Positions 8,555-17,921 of a stretch of 64,000 bases of DNA are shown here, in pieces. Each line of letters opens with the position of its first letter. Position 1 is the stretch's first letter. The notes below the pieces were generated by a model. The model had not been told where the DNA came from. It ran no database searches and saw nothing but the letters and a program-made list of their open reading frames with translations. The position numbers and the translations under genes are program-made. The DNA comes from Alloalcanivorax venustensis ISO4 (GTDB lineage Bacteria > Pseudomonadota > Gammaproteobacteria > Pseudomonadales > Alcanivoracaceae): contig NZ_ARXR01000001.1 in the NCBI RefSeq assembly GCF_015356855.1, positions 62,001 to 126,000 on the forward strand, read 5' to 3'.

Positions 8555-10897
8555 ATGCAAAGCATCGAACAACTGATCGCCCAGGAAATCAACGCCCAGC
8601 CCCGGCAGGTGGCGGCCACCGTGGCCCTGCTGGACGAAGGCGCCACGGTGCCGTTCATCGCCCGCTACCGTAAGGAGGTGACCGGCGGTCTGGACGATAC
8701 CCAGTTGCGTACACTGGAAGAGCGGCTGCGCTATCTGCGCGAGCTTGAAGAGCGCCGCGAGACCATCCTCAAAAGCATCGCCGAACAGGAAAAACTGACC
8801 CCGGAACTGGAAAAGGCGATCCAGGAAGCGGACACCAAAACCCGCCTGGAAGACCTCTACCTGCCGTACAAGCCCAAGCGCCGCACCCGCGCGCAGATCG
8901 CCCGCGAGGCCGGCCTGGAACCGCTCGCCGACGCGCTGCTGGACGATCCCGGCCAGGATCCGGAGCAGACCGCCGCCGGCTACCTGAACGAAGAGCACAA
9001 GATCGCCACCGCCAAGGACGCCCTGGACGGCGCCAAGCAGATTCTGATGGAGCGCTTCGCGGAAAACGCCGAGCTGCTCACCCGGCTGCGCACCTTCCTG
9101 TGGGAAAAGGCCCAAGTGCAGGCGAAGCTGGCCGACGGCAAGGAAGAAGAGGGCGCCAAGTTCCGCGACTACTTTGAACACCAGGAAGCGCTCAAGAACA
9201 TTCCCAGCCACCGCGCGCTGGCGCTGTTCCGGGGTCGCAACGAGGGCGTGCTGCACGTCTCCATGGTGCTGCCCGAGGAGCTGGAAAGCGCCCAGCCCCA
9301 CCCCTGCGAAGCGATGGTCACCGAGGTGGCGGGCTGGCGTCACGAAGGCCGCGCCGCCGACGACTGGCTCGGCGAGGTGATGCGCTGGACCTGGAAGATC
9401 AAACTCAACACCCACCTGGAAACCGAGTTGCTCGGCCGCGTGCGCGAAATGGCCGAGGAAGAAGCGATCCAGGTGTTCGCGCGCAACCTGAAAAGCCTGC
9501 TGATGGCGTCGCCCGCCGGCCCCAAGGCCACCATGGGCCTGGACCCGGGCCTGCGCACCGGCGTCAAGGTGGTGGTGGTGGACCCCACCGGCAAGCTGCT
9601 GGAACACACCACGATTTTCCCGCACCAGCCCAAGAAGCAGTGGGATCAGTCCCTGGCGACGCTGGCCAAACTCTGCACCAAGCACGATGTGTCGTTGATC
9701 GCCATCGGCAACGGCACCGCCAGCCGCGAGACCGACAAGCTGGCCGGCGAGGTGGTCAAGCAACTCAGCGACCGCAATATCCAGAAAATCATGGTGTCGG
9801 AAGCGGGCGCCTCGGTGTACTCCGCGTCGGAAATGGCGGCGCGGGAGTTCCCCGACCTGGACGTGTCGTTCCGGGGCGCGGTGTCCATCGCCCGGCGTTT
9901 GCAGGACCCGCTGGCGGAGCTGGTGAAGATCGATCCGAAGTCGATCGGCGTGGGCCAGTACCAGCACGACGTCAGCCAGGTGAAGATGTCGCGCTCCCTG
10001 GACGCGGTGGTGGAGGACTGCGTGAACGCCGTGGGCGTGGACGTGAACACCGCCAGCGCGCCGCTGCTGGCGCGCATCGCCGGCCTCAACACCACCATCG
10101 CCGGCAACATCGTTACCTTCCGCGAAAAGAACGGCGCCTTCAGTGATCGCGGCGCGCTCAAGCAGGTGCCGCGCCTGGGCGAGAAAACCTTCGAGCAGGC
10201 CGCCGGCTTCCTGCGCATCATGGGCGGCGCCAACCCGCTGGACGCCTCCTCGGTGCACCCGGAAGCCTACCCGCTGGTGGAGCGCATCGCGGAGAAGCAC
10301 GGCCGGCCGCTCAAGGACCTGATCGGCGACGCGCCCTTCCTGAAGAAAGTGAACGCCGGGGACTTCACCGACGACGTGTTCGGCCTGCCCACCGTCACCG
10401 ATATTCTCAGCGAGCTGGAAAAGCCCGGCCGCGACCCGCGCCCGGAATTCAAGGCGGCGGAGTTCAAGGAAGGCGTGGAGACGCTGAACGACCTGAAGCC
10501 AGGCATGCTGCTGGAAGGTTCGGTGACCAACGTCACCAACTTCGGCGCCTTCGTGGACGTGGGCGTGCACCAGGACGGCCTGGTTCATGTCTCCGCCCTG
10601 GCCGACAAGTTCGTGGAAGACCCCCACGACGTGGTCAAGCCCGGCGACATCGTCAAGGTCAAGGTGATGGAGGTGGACCTGCCCCGCAAGCGCATCAGCC
10701 TGACCATGCGCCTGGACGAACGCCACCAGGACCAGCCGAAAAGCGCCGACGCCCCCGCCGGCCGCCCCCGTGGCCGGGGCGGCAAGCCCAAGGGCGGCGG
10801 TCGCGGTCAGCAAGGCGGCGGCCAGAAGCCGGCGGCGCAGGGCGCCCTGGGCGCGGCCTTCGCGAAGGCGTTCGAAGACAAGAACAAGCGCGGCTGA
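8555..10897 (+). CDS. tex: Tex, S1 RNA-binding transcription accessory protein
   Basis: A 780-aa protein matching Tex across its length. The N-terminus has [17 protein letters not shown]. The RNase H-like (YqgF) fold is at about 325-450 with [13 protein letters not shown], followed by the helix-hairpin-helix region ([14 protein letters not shown]) and an S1 domain at about 650-720 ([18 protein letters not shown]). The tail is basic and Gly-rich, ending with a lysine-rich stretch. Tex binds nucleic acid and affects transcription and RNA turnover; it is essential in some pathogens and dispensable in others. It is followed by gshA, an arrangement shared with Pseudomonas. Confidence 0.96.
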   Translation: MQSIEQLIAQEINAQPRQVAATVALLDEGATVPFIARYRKEVTGGLDDTQLRTLEERLRYLRELEERRETILKSIAEQEKLTPELEKAIQEADTKTRLEDLYLPYKPKRRTRAQIAREAGLEPLADALLDDPGQDPEQTAAGYLNEEHKIATAKDALDGAKQILMERFAENAELLTRLRTFLWEKAQVQAKLADGKEEEGAKFRDYFEHQEALKNIPSHRALALFRGRNEGVLHVSMVLPEELESAQPHPCEAMVTEVAGWRHEGRAADDWLGEVMRWTWKIKLNTHLETELLGRVREMAEEEAIQVFARNLKSLLMASPAGPKATMGLDPGLRTGVKVVVVDPTGKLLEHTTIFPHQPKKQWDQSLATLAKLCTKHDVSLIAIGNGTASRETDKLAGEVVKQLSDRNIQKIMVSEAGASVYSASEMAAREFPDLDVSFRGAVSIARRLQDPLAELVKIDPKSIGVGQYQHDVSQVKMSRSLDAVVEDCVNAVGVDVNTASAPLLARIAGLNTTIAGNIVTFREKNGAFSDRGALKQVPRLGEKTFEQAAGFLRIMGGANPLDASSVHPEAYPLVERIAEKHGRPLKDLIGDAPFLKKVNAGDFTDDVFGLPTVTDILSELEKPGRDPRPEFKAAEFKEGVETLNDLKPGMLLEGSVTNVTNFGAFVDVGVHQDGLVHVSALADKFVEDPHDVVKPGDIVKVKVMEVDLPRKRISLTMRLDERHQDQPKSADAPAGRPRGRGGKPKGGGRGQQGGGQKPAAQGALGAAFAKAFEDKNKRG

Positions 10898-10918
10898 CCC
10901 TGATGTTAACCGGCCCCG

Positions 10919-10939
10919 GGCCTGCCATACTGGCAGGCC
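10919..10939. other. Hairpin between tex and gshA
   Basis: A perfect 9-bp stem, GGCCTGCCA / TGGCAGGCC, with a 3-base loop. It has no T run, so it may be a processing or pausing hairpin rather than a terminator. Confidence 0.4.
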
Positions 10940-10969
10940 GCGCGATCAACCTCCCTGTCGGATAGGCCC

Positions 10970-12553
10970 ATGACCGATACGCTCAGCCAGCGAATCCAGG
11001 CACTGCTGGATTCCGAAGCCGCCGCCACCCTGGCTCACATTCGCCGTGGCATCGAGAAGGAAAGCCTGCGGATCACCGACCAGGGCCTGCTCGCGCACAC
11101 TCCGCACCCCCGGGAGCTGGGCTCGGCGCTGACCCACCCCTACATCACCACGGACTATTCCGAATCGCTGCTGGAATTCATCACCCCGCCCAGCACCGAC
11201 CTGCAGCAGCCGATCGAGTTTCTTGAGAATCTGCACCGCTACGCCTACCGGCACATCGACGACGAACTGCTGTGGGTGAACTCCATGCCCTGCATGATCG
11301 CCAACGACAACGACGTGCCGGTGGCGGAGTACGGCAGCTCCAACGTGGGCCGCATGAAGCACATCTACCGCATCGGCCTGGGCCACCGGTACGGGCGCAA
11401 GATGCAGACCATCGCCGGGATCCACTACAACTTCTCGTTCCCGGATGAGTTCTGGCGCATCAACCGCGAGCTGGAGGGCAGCGAGGCCCCGCTGCGGGAC
11501 TATATCTCGCAGCGCTATTTCGACCTGACCCGAAACTTCCAGCGCTATTCCTGGCTGCTGGTGTATCTGTTCGGCGCCTCGCCGGCGCTGTGCTCGTCGT
11601 TCCTGGCCGGCCGCGAACACCAGCTGCTGGAGCGCTTCGACCACAGCCTCTACCGGCCCAACGCCACCAGCCTGCGGATGAGCGACCTGGGCTACCAGAA
11701 CAACGCCCAGTCGTCGCTGGCGATCAGCTACAACAATCTGGACGACTATGTCCGCACCCTGACCCACGCCATGAAGACGCCGGACCCGGTGTATCAGAAG
11801 CTGGGCGTGCGCGACGCGCAGGGCCGCTACCAGCAGCTCAACGCCAACATCCTGCAGATCGAGAACGAGTACTACTCGTCGATCCGCCCGAAACGCACCA
11901 TCAACAGCGGCGAGCGCCCCACCCTGGCGCTGCAGCGGCGCGGCGTGGAATACATCGAGATCCGCGCCCTGGACCTCAACCCGTTCGAGCCGGTGGGCAT
12001 CAATCAGCAGGAAATCCGGTTCCTGGACCTGTTCGCCACCTACTGCCTGCTGCGCGAATCGCCGCGCCTGGAACACTGCGACCTGGACGCCAGCAAGGAG
12101 AACCTGCGCCGGGTGGTCTACGACGGCCGCAACACCGGCGTGCAGCTGAACAACTGGGGCAAGTCGGTCTCGCTGCGTAACTGGGGGCTGGAAAAGCTCG
12201 ACCAGATGCTGCCCATCGCCGAGCTGTTCGACCGCTGCCACGGCCATGACGGCCAGCACGGCCGGCTCTACCGGGACGCCCTGGAGCAGCAGCGCGAGAA
12301 GCTGCTGGAGCCCGACGCCACCCCGTCCGGGCGCATTCTCGACAAGCTGGAAAGCCGGCAGCAGAGCTTTTTCGGCTTCGCCATGAACCAGGCCCTGGCG
12401 CACCGGGATCACTTCCGTTCGCGGCCGCTGGACACCAACCTGGAAACCGAATGGCGGCGCCTCGCCGAAGACAGCCTGGCGGAGCAACAGGCGGTGGAAG
12501 CGGAAGCGGAGATGCCGTTCGAGGCGTATCTGGAGGCCTATTTCCGGGGCTGA
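10970..12553 (+). CDS. gshA: Glutamate-cysteine ligase (proteobacterial GshA)
   Basis: A 527-aa enzyme joining glutamate and cysteine, the first step of glutathione synthesis, cytoplasmic. The family start is clear: GIEKESLRITDQGLLAHTPHPRELGSALTHPYITTDYSESLLEF (seen in blocks). Also present are LLWVNSMPC, IAGIHYNFSFPDEFW and YIEIRALDLNPFEP with the Mg/substrate residues. Length is near the usual 515-530. It follows tex by 72 bases. A 15-base hairpin, CGGGGC-TGA-GCCCCG, has the stop codon in its loop. Confidence 0.97.
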   Translation: MTDTLSQRIQALLDSEAAATLAHIRRGIEKESLRITDQGLLAHTPHPRELGSALTHPYITTDYSESLLEFITPPSTDLQQPIEFLENLHRYAYRHIDDELLWVNSMPCMIANDNDVPVAEYGSSNVGRMKHIYRIGLGHRYGRKMQTIAGIHYNFSFPDEFWRINRELEGSEAPLRDYISQRYFDLTRNFQRYSWLLVYLFGASPALCSSFLAGREHQLLERFDHSLYRPNATSLRMSDLGYQNNAQSSLAISYNNLDDYVRTLTHAMKTPDPVYQKLGVRDAQGRYQQLNANILQIENEYYSSIRPKRTINSGERPTLALQRRGVEYIEIRALDLNPFEPVGINQQEIRFLDLFATYCLLRESPRLEHCDLDASKENLRRVVYDGRNTGVQLNNWGKSVSLRNWGLEKLDQMLPIAELFDRCHGHDGQHGRLYRDALEQQREKLLEPDATPSGRILDKLESRQQSFFGFAMNQALAHRDHFRSRPLDTNLETEWRRLAEDSLAEQQAVEAEAEMPFEAYLEAYFRG

Positions 12554-12674
12554 GCCCCGCGAACCGGATCACAACTAAGCCGATATCCTGACGAATGGTC
12601 GTTTTCTGTACATCAATGGTACTAGCGACGACCTCCAGCGGTGCTAGTCTGCCCCCGTTGAAGGAGGGATAGTT

Positions 12675-12866
12675 ATGTTTGATCCGTCATCCGATCCGTT
12701 CGAAAAAGCCTACAACCGCGGCTGCATGTGGGGCATGGCCGGCGGTCGCGTGGACCAGTGTCCTTACCAGGATGAAGCGCTGGAGGAGTGGTGGGTGCAA
12801 GGTTGGGACGCCGGCGCCGCCGCCTGGCATCACCACCGGGAACCCGCCGCCTCGCGCAGCGTCTGA
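12675..12866 (+). CDS. Ribosome modulation factor-like small protein
   Basis: A 63-aa protein with the RMF signature: FEKAYNRGCMWGMAGG, then CPYQ, then WWVQGWDAG. RMF binds 70S ribosomes in slow growth and drives inactive 100S dimers. Compared with E. coli RMF (55 aa) this one has an acidic rather than strongly basic N-terminus (MFDPSSDPFEKAY) and a short His-containing tail. It could therefore be a divergent paralogue rather than the main RMF. AAGGAGG lies eight bases before the ATG. A strong terminator follows, so it is probably a single-gene transcript. Confidence 0.72.
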   Translation: MFDPSSDPFEKAYNRGCMWGMAGGRVDQCPYQDEALEEWWVQGWDAGAAAWHHHREPAASRSV

Positions 12867-12887
12867 AGGTAACAGAGCCCCCCAGAA

Positions 12888-12924
12888 CCCCGCCGCCGGG
12901 CCGCTTGTCCGGCGGCGGGGTTTT
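12888..12924 (+). terminator. Rho-independent terminator after the RMF-like gene
   Basis: 12-bp perfect stem CCCCGCCGCCGG / CCGGCGGCGGGG with a 9-base loop followed by TTTT. Confidence 0.85.
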
Positions 12925-12972
12925 GCTTAGGGTGCGTTGACGCTTGCCGGATTCAAACAAGGAAAAACAACC

Positions 12973-13476
12973 ATGTCGTCCCTTCTTCCCAGCCCCCGTG
13001 CGCTTAACGGACTCACCCTGCTTGGCTGCCTGGCGGCGCTTGCCGGCGCGCTTTATATGCAGCATGTCGAAGGCCTGGAACCCTGCCCCCTGTGCATCTT
13101 TCAGCGCATTGCGCTGATGGTGGTGGCGGCGGTATTGCTGGTCGCCACCCTGCACGGCCCGCGCGGCGTCGGCGTGCGTATCTACGCGCTGCTGACCGCC
13201 ATCGCCACCCTGGCCGGCGCCGGTATCGCCCTGCGCCACCTGTGGCTGCAAAGCCTGCCCGCCGACGAGGTGCCTGCCTGCGGCCCCAATCTGGATTACA
13301 TGCTGGACGCTTTTCCGCTCACCGACGTGCTCACCCAGGTGTTGTCCGGCTCCGGCGAATGCGCCGAAATCAGCTGGCGTTTTCTCGGCCTGACCATTCC
13401 CGGCTGGTCGCTGGTGGTGTTCGGGGGCGTGCTGGTGGTGGCTCTGATACAATTGCTGCGCCCGCGCCGGGGCTGA
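12973..13476 (+). CDS. dsbB: Disulfide bond formation protein DsbB
   Basis: A 167-aa inner-membrane protein with four predicted helices that reoxidises DsbA and passes electrons to quinone. Both cysteine pairs are present: Cys38-Cys41 (EPCPLC) in the first periplasmic loop, and Cys103 (VPACGP) with Cys130 (SGEC) in the second. The ATG at 12973 follows AAGGAA; an earlier in-frame start at 12937 would add 12 hydrophilic residues. In Pseudomonas a DsbB homologue also lies beside algQ, as here (rsd follows at 14835). Confidence 0.95.
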   Translation: MSSLLPSPRALNGLTLLGCLAALAGALYMQHVEGLEPCPLCIFQRIALMVVAAVLLVATLHGPRGVGVRIYALLTAIATLAGAGIALRHLWLQSLPADEVPACGPNLDYMLDAFPLTDVLTQVLSGSGECAEISWRFLGLTIPGWSLVVFGGVLVVALIQLLRPRRG

Positions 13477-13533
13477 GCGAGCCGCCTTCTCCGCACCTTC
13501 GGCGCGGGTCTTTGCGTTTGGGAGATCCGCCCG

Positions 13534-13908
13534 ATGGTCGACGGCCTGCTGATTCTGCTTCTGTTTCAATTTCTCGGTGAGCTGGTGATTCATTTCACCG
13601 GCCTGCCGCTGCCCGCCCCGGTGGTGGGCATGGTGCTGCTTCTGCTGGCGCTGATGTTCAGCGTCCCCTACAGCGACCGGGTGGCGGACGCCTCCGGCGC
13701 CCTGATCCGTCATATCAGCCTGCTGATCTTTCCGCTCGGCGTGGGCATCGTGCTGCAGTGGGAGCGCTACAGCGACTACGCGCTGGCGCTCACCGTGGCG
13801 GTGATCTTCGGTACCATCCTGGCGCTGGTGCTGGTCACCCTGCTGCTCAAGCTGCTGTTGCGCGAGCGCGGCAAAACCGGCGAGCGAGGAGGCCGTGCCG
13901 ATGGCTGA
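13534..13908 (+). CDS. CidA/LrgA family holin-like protein
   Basis: A 124-aa membrane protein of the CidA/LrgA family with four predicted helices. Family motifs are LGELVIHFTGLPLPAPVVGMVLLLLAL and the positive segment before LIFPLGVGIVLQW. These proteins are described as holin or anti-holin-like, linked to autolysis and to pyruvate or glycolate movement. The start has GGGAGA eight bases upstream. It overlaps the lrgB-like gene by eight bases, so the pair is co-translated. Confidence 0.88.
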   Translation: MVDGLLILLLFQFLGELVIHFTGLPLPAPVVGMVLLLLALMFSVPYSDRVADASGALIRHISLLIFPLGVGIVLQWERYSDYALALTVAVIFGTILALVLVTLLLKLLLRERGKTGERGGRADG

Positions 13909-14614
13909 TCTGGTTCACTCGCCGCTGTTCGGGCTGCTGCTCACCCTGGCCAGTTACCGCATGGCCACCTGGCTGTACGGCAAAGTGCACAGCCTGCCGC
14001 TGTTCCACCCCTTTATCGTTGCCTCGATCCCGGTGATCGTGGTGCTGCCCCTGGTGGGCGTGTCCTACACCGAGTACCGCGACCAGACCCAGGTGCTCTC
14101 CTTCCTGCTCGGGCCGGCCACCGTGGCGCTGGCCTGGCCGCTCTATCGCCAGCTGCACACGGTGCGCAGCGTGTGGCGCCCGATCCTGATCACCACCTTT
14201 ATCGGCGCGGCGCTGGCCGCCGGCATTTCCATCTATCTGGCCTGGCTGCTGGGCGCGCCGGAGGCAGTGGTGGGTTCGCTGGCGCCGAAATCGATCACCA
14301 CGCCGATCGCGGTGGAAGTGGTAAAAAGCACCGGCGGCTATGTGTCCCTGGCCGCCGGCGCGGTGGCCATCACCGGGATCGTCGGCGCGCTGGTGGGCGG
14401 CCTGGTGTTCCGCGTGCTGGGGGTCAAGGACGACCGCATTCGCGGCTTCGCGCTGGGCCTTGTGGCCCACGCCATCGGCACCGCCCGGGCGTTCGAATTC
14501 AGCGAGAAGGCCGGCGCCTTCGCCGGCCTGGCCCTGGGCCTGACCGGCCTGGTCACGGCGCTGGCGCTGCCCTGGCTGTGGCCGCTGATCAGCCCCTGGC
14601 TGTTCCCGGGCTGA
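13901..14614 (+). CDS. LrgB/CidB family membrane protein
   Basis: A 237-aa protein of the LrgB/CidB family with seven or so predicted helices. Diagnostic segments are LGPATVALAWPLY, the APKSITTPIAVEV block and GLVAHAIGTARAFE. It is the usual partner of the CidA/LrgA protein encoded just upstream. The start is placed at the ATG at 13901, eight bases after AGGAGG and overlapping the end of the previous gene; a GTG at 13895 lies too close to that site. A small terminator-like hairpin follows. Confidence 0.9.
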   Translation: MADLVHSPLFGLLLTLASYRMATWLYGKVHSLPLFHPFIVASIPVIVVLPLVGVSYTEYRDQTQVLSFLLGPATVALAWPLYRQLHTVRSVWRPILITTFIGAALAAGISIYLAWLLGAPEAVVGSLAPKSITTPIAVEVVKSTGGYVSLAAGAVAITGIVGALVGGLVFRVLGVKDDRIRGFALGLVAHAIGTARAFEFSEKAGAFAGLALGLTGLVTALALPWLWPLISPWLFPG

Positions 14615-14637
14615 ACGCCGCGGCCGGCGGCGTTATT
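14614..14637 (+). terminator. Terminator-like hairpin after lrgB
   Basis: AACGCCGC / GCGGCGTT, 8-bp stem with a 5-base loop followed by ATT. It overlaps the end of the lrgB-like stop codon. Confidence 0.5.
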
Positions 14638-14834
14638 CGCCCGCTCTCCTAAAGCCCCGCCTCTAATGAAGAAACGGTCTTTCACGGTAAGCCTCTGATC
14701 GAAAAGCCGTTTTCTCCCGCCGCGCCGGCCGGCGCCGCCGGTGCCGGGAGATAGCCATTGCCTCGCCGCGAACAGCGGCGCTAGCCTCAATACCCGTCCA
14801 ATGAAAAGCGCGCGATACCGCAAGGAGCGACCCC

Positions 14835-15350
14835 ATGGCCACGCCCCACTCCCCGGCTCTGCACCCGTCCGCCGCCCTGGACCGCTGGCGGCGCATTGAA
14901 GCCCTGCTGCACGCCTGGCTGGAGCAACGTCGCCGCCTGCTGGTTCTGCTCTGCTCGATCCAGGGCCTGGAGGGCTTCCAGCGCCCCGGCTCGATCCAGA
15001 ATCAGGTGCGCGAATTCTGCCAGTTGCTGATGGACTACATCAGCGCCGGCCACTTCGAGATCTACCAGGAACTGGTCCGCGAGGCGCGCCTGGGCGCCGC
15101 CCACCGCGGCGGTACCATCAATCTGGCCTCGCGGATTCTGCATCAGCTGGACCCCTCCACGGAGGAGGCGCTGGCCTTCAACGAGGACTTCGACACCGAC
15201 GACCACTGCCTGAGCCAGCTGGAGGTGCTGCCCGAACGGCTGACCCGGCTCACCGAAATGCTCGAGGAGCGCTTCGCCCTGGAAGATCAGCTGATCCTCA
15301 GCGTGCACAGCCGCGACACCGCCGAGCGCGCCCGCGTCCTCAACTTCTAG
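14835..15350 (+). CDS. rsd: Regulator of sigma 70, Rsd/AlgQ family
   Basis: A 171-aa protein of the Rsd/AlgQ family, which binds region 4 of RpoD and shifts RNA polymerase toward alternative sigma factors; in Pseudomonas AlgQ affects alginate and siderophore genes. The supporting match is WLEQRRRLLVLLCSIQGLE, then REFCQLLMDYISAGHFEIYQEL, then LTEMLEERFALEDQLIL. The protein is slightly longer than E. coli Rsd (158 aa). Next to dsbB and an FKBP isomerase gene, the context matches algQ of Pseudomonas. Confidence 0.87.
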   Translation: MATPHSPALHPSAALDRWRRIEALLHAWLEQRRRLLVLLCSIQGLEGFQRPGSIQNQVREFCQLLMDYISAGHFEIYQELVREARLGAAHRGGTINLASRILHQLDPSTEEALAFNEDFDTDDHCLSQLEVLPERLTRLTEMLEERFALEDQLILSVHSRDTAERARVLNF

Positions 15351-15357
15351 GCGGGCC

Positions 15358-15419
15358 TTGTGGGAGCTTGCCCCGCAAGCGAAAGGCCGGCTTTAGCCGG
15401 CCGGCAGGATCCCAGAGAC
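15358..15419. repeat. REP-like intergenic repeat, copy A
   Basis: Begins TTGTGGGAGC, has an inner palindrome GCTTGCCCCGCAAGC, then GAAAGGCCGGCTTTAGCCGGCC, and ends GGATCCCAGAGAC. The same plan recurs twice, in inverted orientation, at 23791-23910. Confidence 0.75.
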
Positions 15420-15440
15420 GTTGCTAGCGGTAGCACCATA

Positions 15441-15476
15441 AAAAAGCCACGCTCCTTTGCGGGAGCGTGGCTTTTT
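15441..15476. terminator. Bidirectional terminator between rsd and fkpA
   Basis: GCCACGCTCC / GGAGCGTGGC stem with flanking A5 and T7, so it can act on both the rightward rsd and the leftward isomerase transcript. Confidence 0.85.
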
Positions 15477-15497
15477 TTCGGGTCGGGCTAGCGCGGA

Positions 15498-16256
15498 TTA
15501 TTCAGCCGCGCCGGCGCCTTCCTCGGCTTGCTTCTCTTTGTCGCCCTGGTCTTTCACGTCCAGCAGCTCGACTTCGAAGATCAGCACCTCGTTGGGGCCG
15601 ATGTCGCCGCCGGCGCCCTGTTCGCCGTAGCCCAGCTCGGGCGGCAGGAACAGCTTCCACTTATCGCCGACCTTCATCATCGGCAGGGCTTCCTGCCAGC
15701 CGGGGATAATGTGCTTCAGACCGAACACCGCCGGCTTGTCACGCTCGATGGAGCTGTCGAACACGGTGCCGTCGCGCAGCATGCCCTTGTAGTGCACTTC
15801 CACGGTGTCTTCCAGGGTGGGTGACTGGGCACCCTCTTCGCCGGATTCCAGCACCTGGTACTGCAGACCGCTGTCGGTGACCTCGACGCCGTCCTTGTCG
15901 GCATTTTCATCGAGGAAGGCCTGGCCCTCTTCCAGATTCGCCTGGGCCTGCTCTTCCATCTTCTTCTGGCGAGCTTCCATCATGCGGGTCTGGTAATCAC
16001 GGATCAGCTGGTCCATGTCCGCGTCTTCGCCGAGGCGGGATTCCGGCTCGTCACCGAAACCGTCACGCAGACCGGCGACCATCGCGTCCAGGTCCAGATT
16101 TTCCATGGCGCTCATCTGCTCAGCGCTGCGGAAGCCCAGCGCGTAGGACGCTTTCTGGTCTTCACTCTTGAGCTCCACGTCGGCGCTCTTGTCCTTTTCT
16201 CCACCACAAGCCGCCAGCATCACGGTACCGGCGAGCACGATTGCGAACTTTTTCAT
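15498..16256 (-). CDS. FKBP-type peptidyl-prolyl isomerase, lipoprotein (FkpA/Mip-like)
   Basis: A 252-aa periplasmic folding catalyst. The signal peptide ends with a lipobox before Cys17 (MLAACGGE). Residues about 25-120 form the helical Mip/FkpA dimerisation domain (YALGFRSAEQM), and the C-terminal FKBP domain shows VEVHYKGMLRDGTVFDSS, VIPGWQEALPMMKVGDKW and PPELGYGEQG. The tail is acidic and Ala-rich. The stop sits just inside the shared terminator. An FKBP gene next to algQ is also seen in Pseudomonas. Confidence 0.92.
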   Translation of the reverse strand: MKKFAIVLAGTVMLAACGGEKDKSADVELKSEDQKASYALGFRSAEQMSAMENLDLDAMVAGLRDGFGDEPESRLGEDADMDQLIRDYQTRMMEARQKKMEEQAQANLEEGQAFLDENADKDGVEVTDSGLQYQVLESGEEGAQSPTLEDTVEVHYKGMLRDGTVFDSSIERDKPAVFGLKHIIPGWQEALPMMKVGDKWKLFLPPELGYGEQGAGGDIGPNEVLIFEVELLDVKDQGDKEKQAEEGAGAAE

Positions 16257-16623
16257 TATGCCTCCATTGGCTTACGTTTATTTTTTCTGCGCCGGCGGTC
16301 CTTCCCCACGCATTTCCTTCGCGGTCATTACGGTCGGCGCTACTGCATGAACGGACTACACCTCCACACCCGGCGGCGGAATCTGGCCATACTGCCAGCT
16401 TCGCGTAGCGTCGCGCCAGCCAAAACAATGAAAGGTGCTCAGATAACGCCTGACCGCGTTTTACCGCGATTGGTTCCCTCGCCGGCCATCGGATATCCCG
16501 GCCAGGCCTCCGATTCCCCGTCGAAGAGGGCTTCATTGTGCCTGTACGGAAGTTTCTGTCAAAAGCGGGATTCACGAAAACGTCCATCAGCGGGTTATAG
16601 TGTTGGATAGGGGGCAAACCACT
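16257..16623. other. Intergenic region between fkpA and parA-like genes
   Basis: 367 bases without a convincing gene. Short open frames here lack ribosome sites and family similarity. The only signal is a TATAGT at 16596-16601, a reasonable -10 for the parA-like gene, with a weak TTCACG about 19 bases upstream. Confidence 0.4.
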
Positions 16624-17370
16624 ATGCCAAATAACAGTATCGACCCTACTCTGGCTCCAGCTTCCGCGCGTCGCGTGGCGCGTCAGGACGACCGGCGCCT
16701 GGTGATCCTGGTCGCCAACAGCAAGGGCGGGTGCGGCAAGACCACGCTGGCCACCAATCTGGCCGCGTATTTCGCTCACTCCGGGCAGGCGGTGACGTTG
16801 CTGGATCTGGATCCGCAGCAGTCCGCCACCCAATGGGTGCGGCTGCGCGAGGACCCGCGCGTGGAAGCGCTGGGCTGGCCGGCGGACGAGCCGGTGTCGC
16901 TGGGCCGGCTGCAGGACCAGATGCAGAAGGCCCGCGACGTGGTGGTGATCGACTCCCCGGCGGGCATGGACCGCCACACCCTGGACCATGTGCTGCGCGT
17001 GTCGCAGATCGTGCTGATTCCGGTGCTGCCCAGCCCCATCGACATCCGCGCCACCACCCGCTTCGTACAGAACGTGATGCTGGCGCCCAGCTATCAGCGC
17101 CGCCCCCGACGCTTGGCGGTGATCGCCAACCGGGCGCGCACCCGTACGCGCACCTACGAAACCCTGCGCCAGTTTCTCGCCAGCCTGAAGATTCCTTACC
17201 TGATCACGCTGCGCGACGCGCAGCAATACGTGCAATCAATGAGCCACGGCGAGAGCATGCTCGATCAGAAAGACCCGCGGCACCAGGTGGACCAGCGTCA
17301 CTGGCGGCTGATCGGGGAATGGCTGGAGGTGCAGCGGCACCTTATTCAGACACTGCCAGGCTTTCGCTGA
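16624..17370 (+). CDS. ParA/MinD family ATPase
   Basis: A 248-aa deviant-Walker ATPase. The P loop KGGCGKTT is at residues 34-41, preceded by ILVANS; the switch region has [13 protein letters not shown] and [10 protein letters not shown]. It has no adjacent parB, so it is more likely an orphan ParA used for positioning a protein complex than the chromosome partition ATPase. The ATG at 16624 is preferred over a TTG at 16600. Its last 29 bases overlap the 3' end of the convergent TIGR02444 gene. Confidence 0.82.
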   Translation: MPNNSIDPTLAPASARRVARQDDRRLVILVANSKGGCGKTTLATNLAAYFAHSGQAVTLLDLDPQQSATQWVRLREDPRVEALGWPADEPVSLGRLQDQMQKARDVVVIDSPAGMDRHTLDHVLRVSQIVLIPVLPSPIDIRATTRFVQNVMLAPSYQRRPRRLAVIANRARTRTRTYETLRQFLASLKIPYLITLRDAQQYVQSMSHGESMLDQKDPRHQVDQRHWRLIGEWLEVQRHLIQTLPGFR

Positions 17371-17818
17371 GCGCCGACAGCTCTTCCAGCCCGGCCTGCA
17401 GCGACTCGCACTGGCCGGCTTCCGGCACCACCACGAACAGCCAGCTCAACGCCGACACCGACTGCCCGCCGGGCTGCGCCTGAGCCTGGCGGCTGAGTTG
17501 CTCCAGCAACAGGCGCTCGCCTTCCAGCTCCGCTTCCTGAATCTGGCGTTTCAGCTCCACCGTGCCCTGGCCGTCCGCCGCGCGGCGGCGCACCGCGCGT
17601 AGCGGCCGCAGATAGTCGGCCTCGAACTGTTCCGCGTAGGCCAGCAGCCGGCGGCCCAGGGCCGGGTCCGGCCGGCGCCCGGCGTCACTGAGCCAGAGCG
17701 CGGTGAGCAGCACCGCCACCGGCACGCCGTGCTCGTCCTGCAGACGCAGACACACCCGCTCGATACGCTTGTCGCGCCACAGCCGTAACGCGAAACGCCA
17801 CAATGGCGCCTCTTTCAT
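17342..17818 (-). CDS. TIGR02444 (DUF2390) family protein
   Basis: A 158-aa protein recognised from its start [23 protein letters not shown] and the following [12 protein letters not shown]. No function is known for the family. The middle is a Glu/Gln/Arg-rich helix. The ATG at 17818 has GGGAGGA six bases upstream. It is divergent from the ABC-F gene and converges on parA, overlapping its last 29 bases. Confidence 0.75.
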   Translation of the reverse strand: MKEAPLWRFALRLWRDKRIERVCLRLQDEHGVPVAVLLTALWLSDAGRRPDPALGRRLLAYAEQFEADYLRPLRAVRRRAADGQGTVELKRQIQEAELEGERLLLEQLSRQAQAQPGGQSVSALSWLFVVVPEAGQCESLQAGLEELSALSESLAVSE

Positions 17819-17921
17819 GGTGTCCTCCCGGGCGATCTCCGCCGCCGGCCCTTCTGTTATTCCGACGCTTGCCATACACTGCGCCGGTCCGGAATTCGCC
17901 GATCCCAAGGCCCCTTATACC

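Noticed and set aside
8483-10813. Very long leftward open frame opposite tex
   Set aside because: It mirrors tex codon structure (high third-position GC), is Ala/Gly/Gln/His-rich and resembles no family; tex on the other strand is certain.
12608-12622. GTAC-N7-GTAC dyad before the RMF-like gene
   Set aside because: Too short and without positional support to call an operator.
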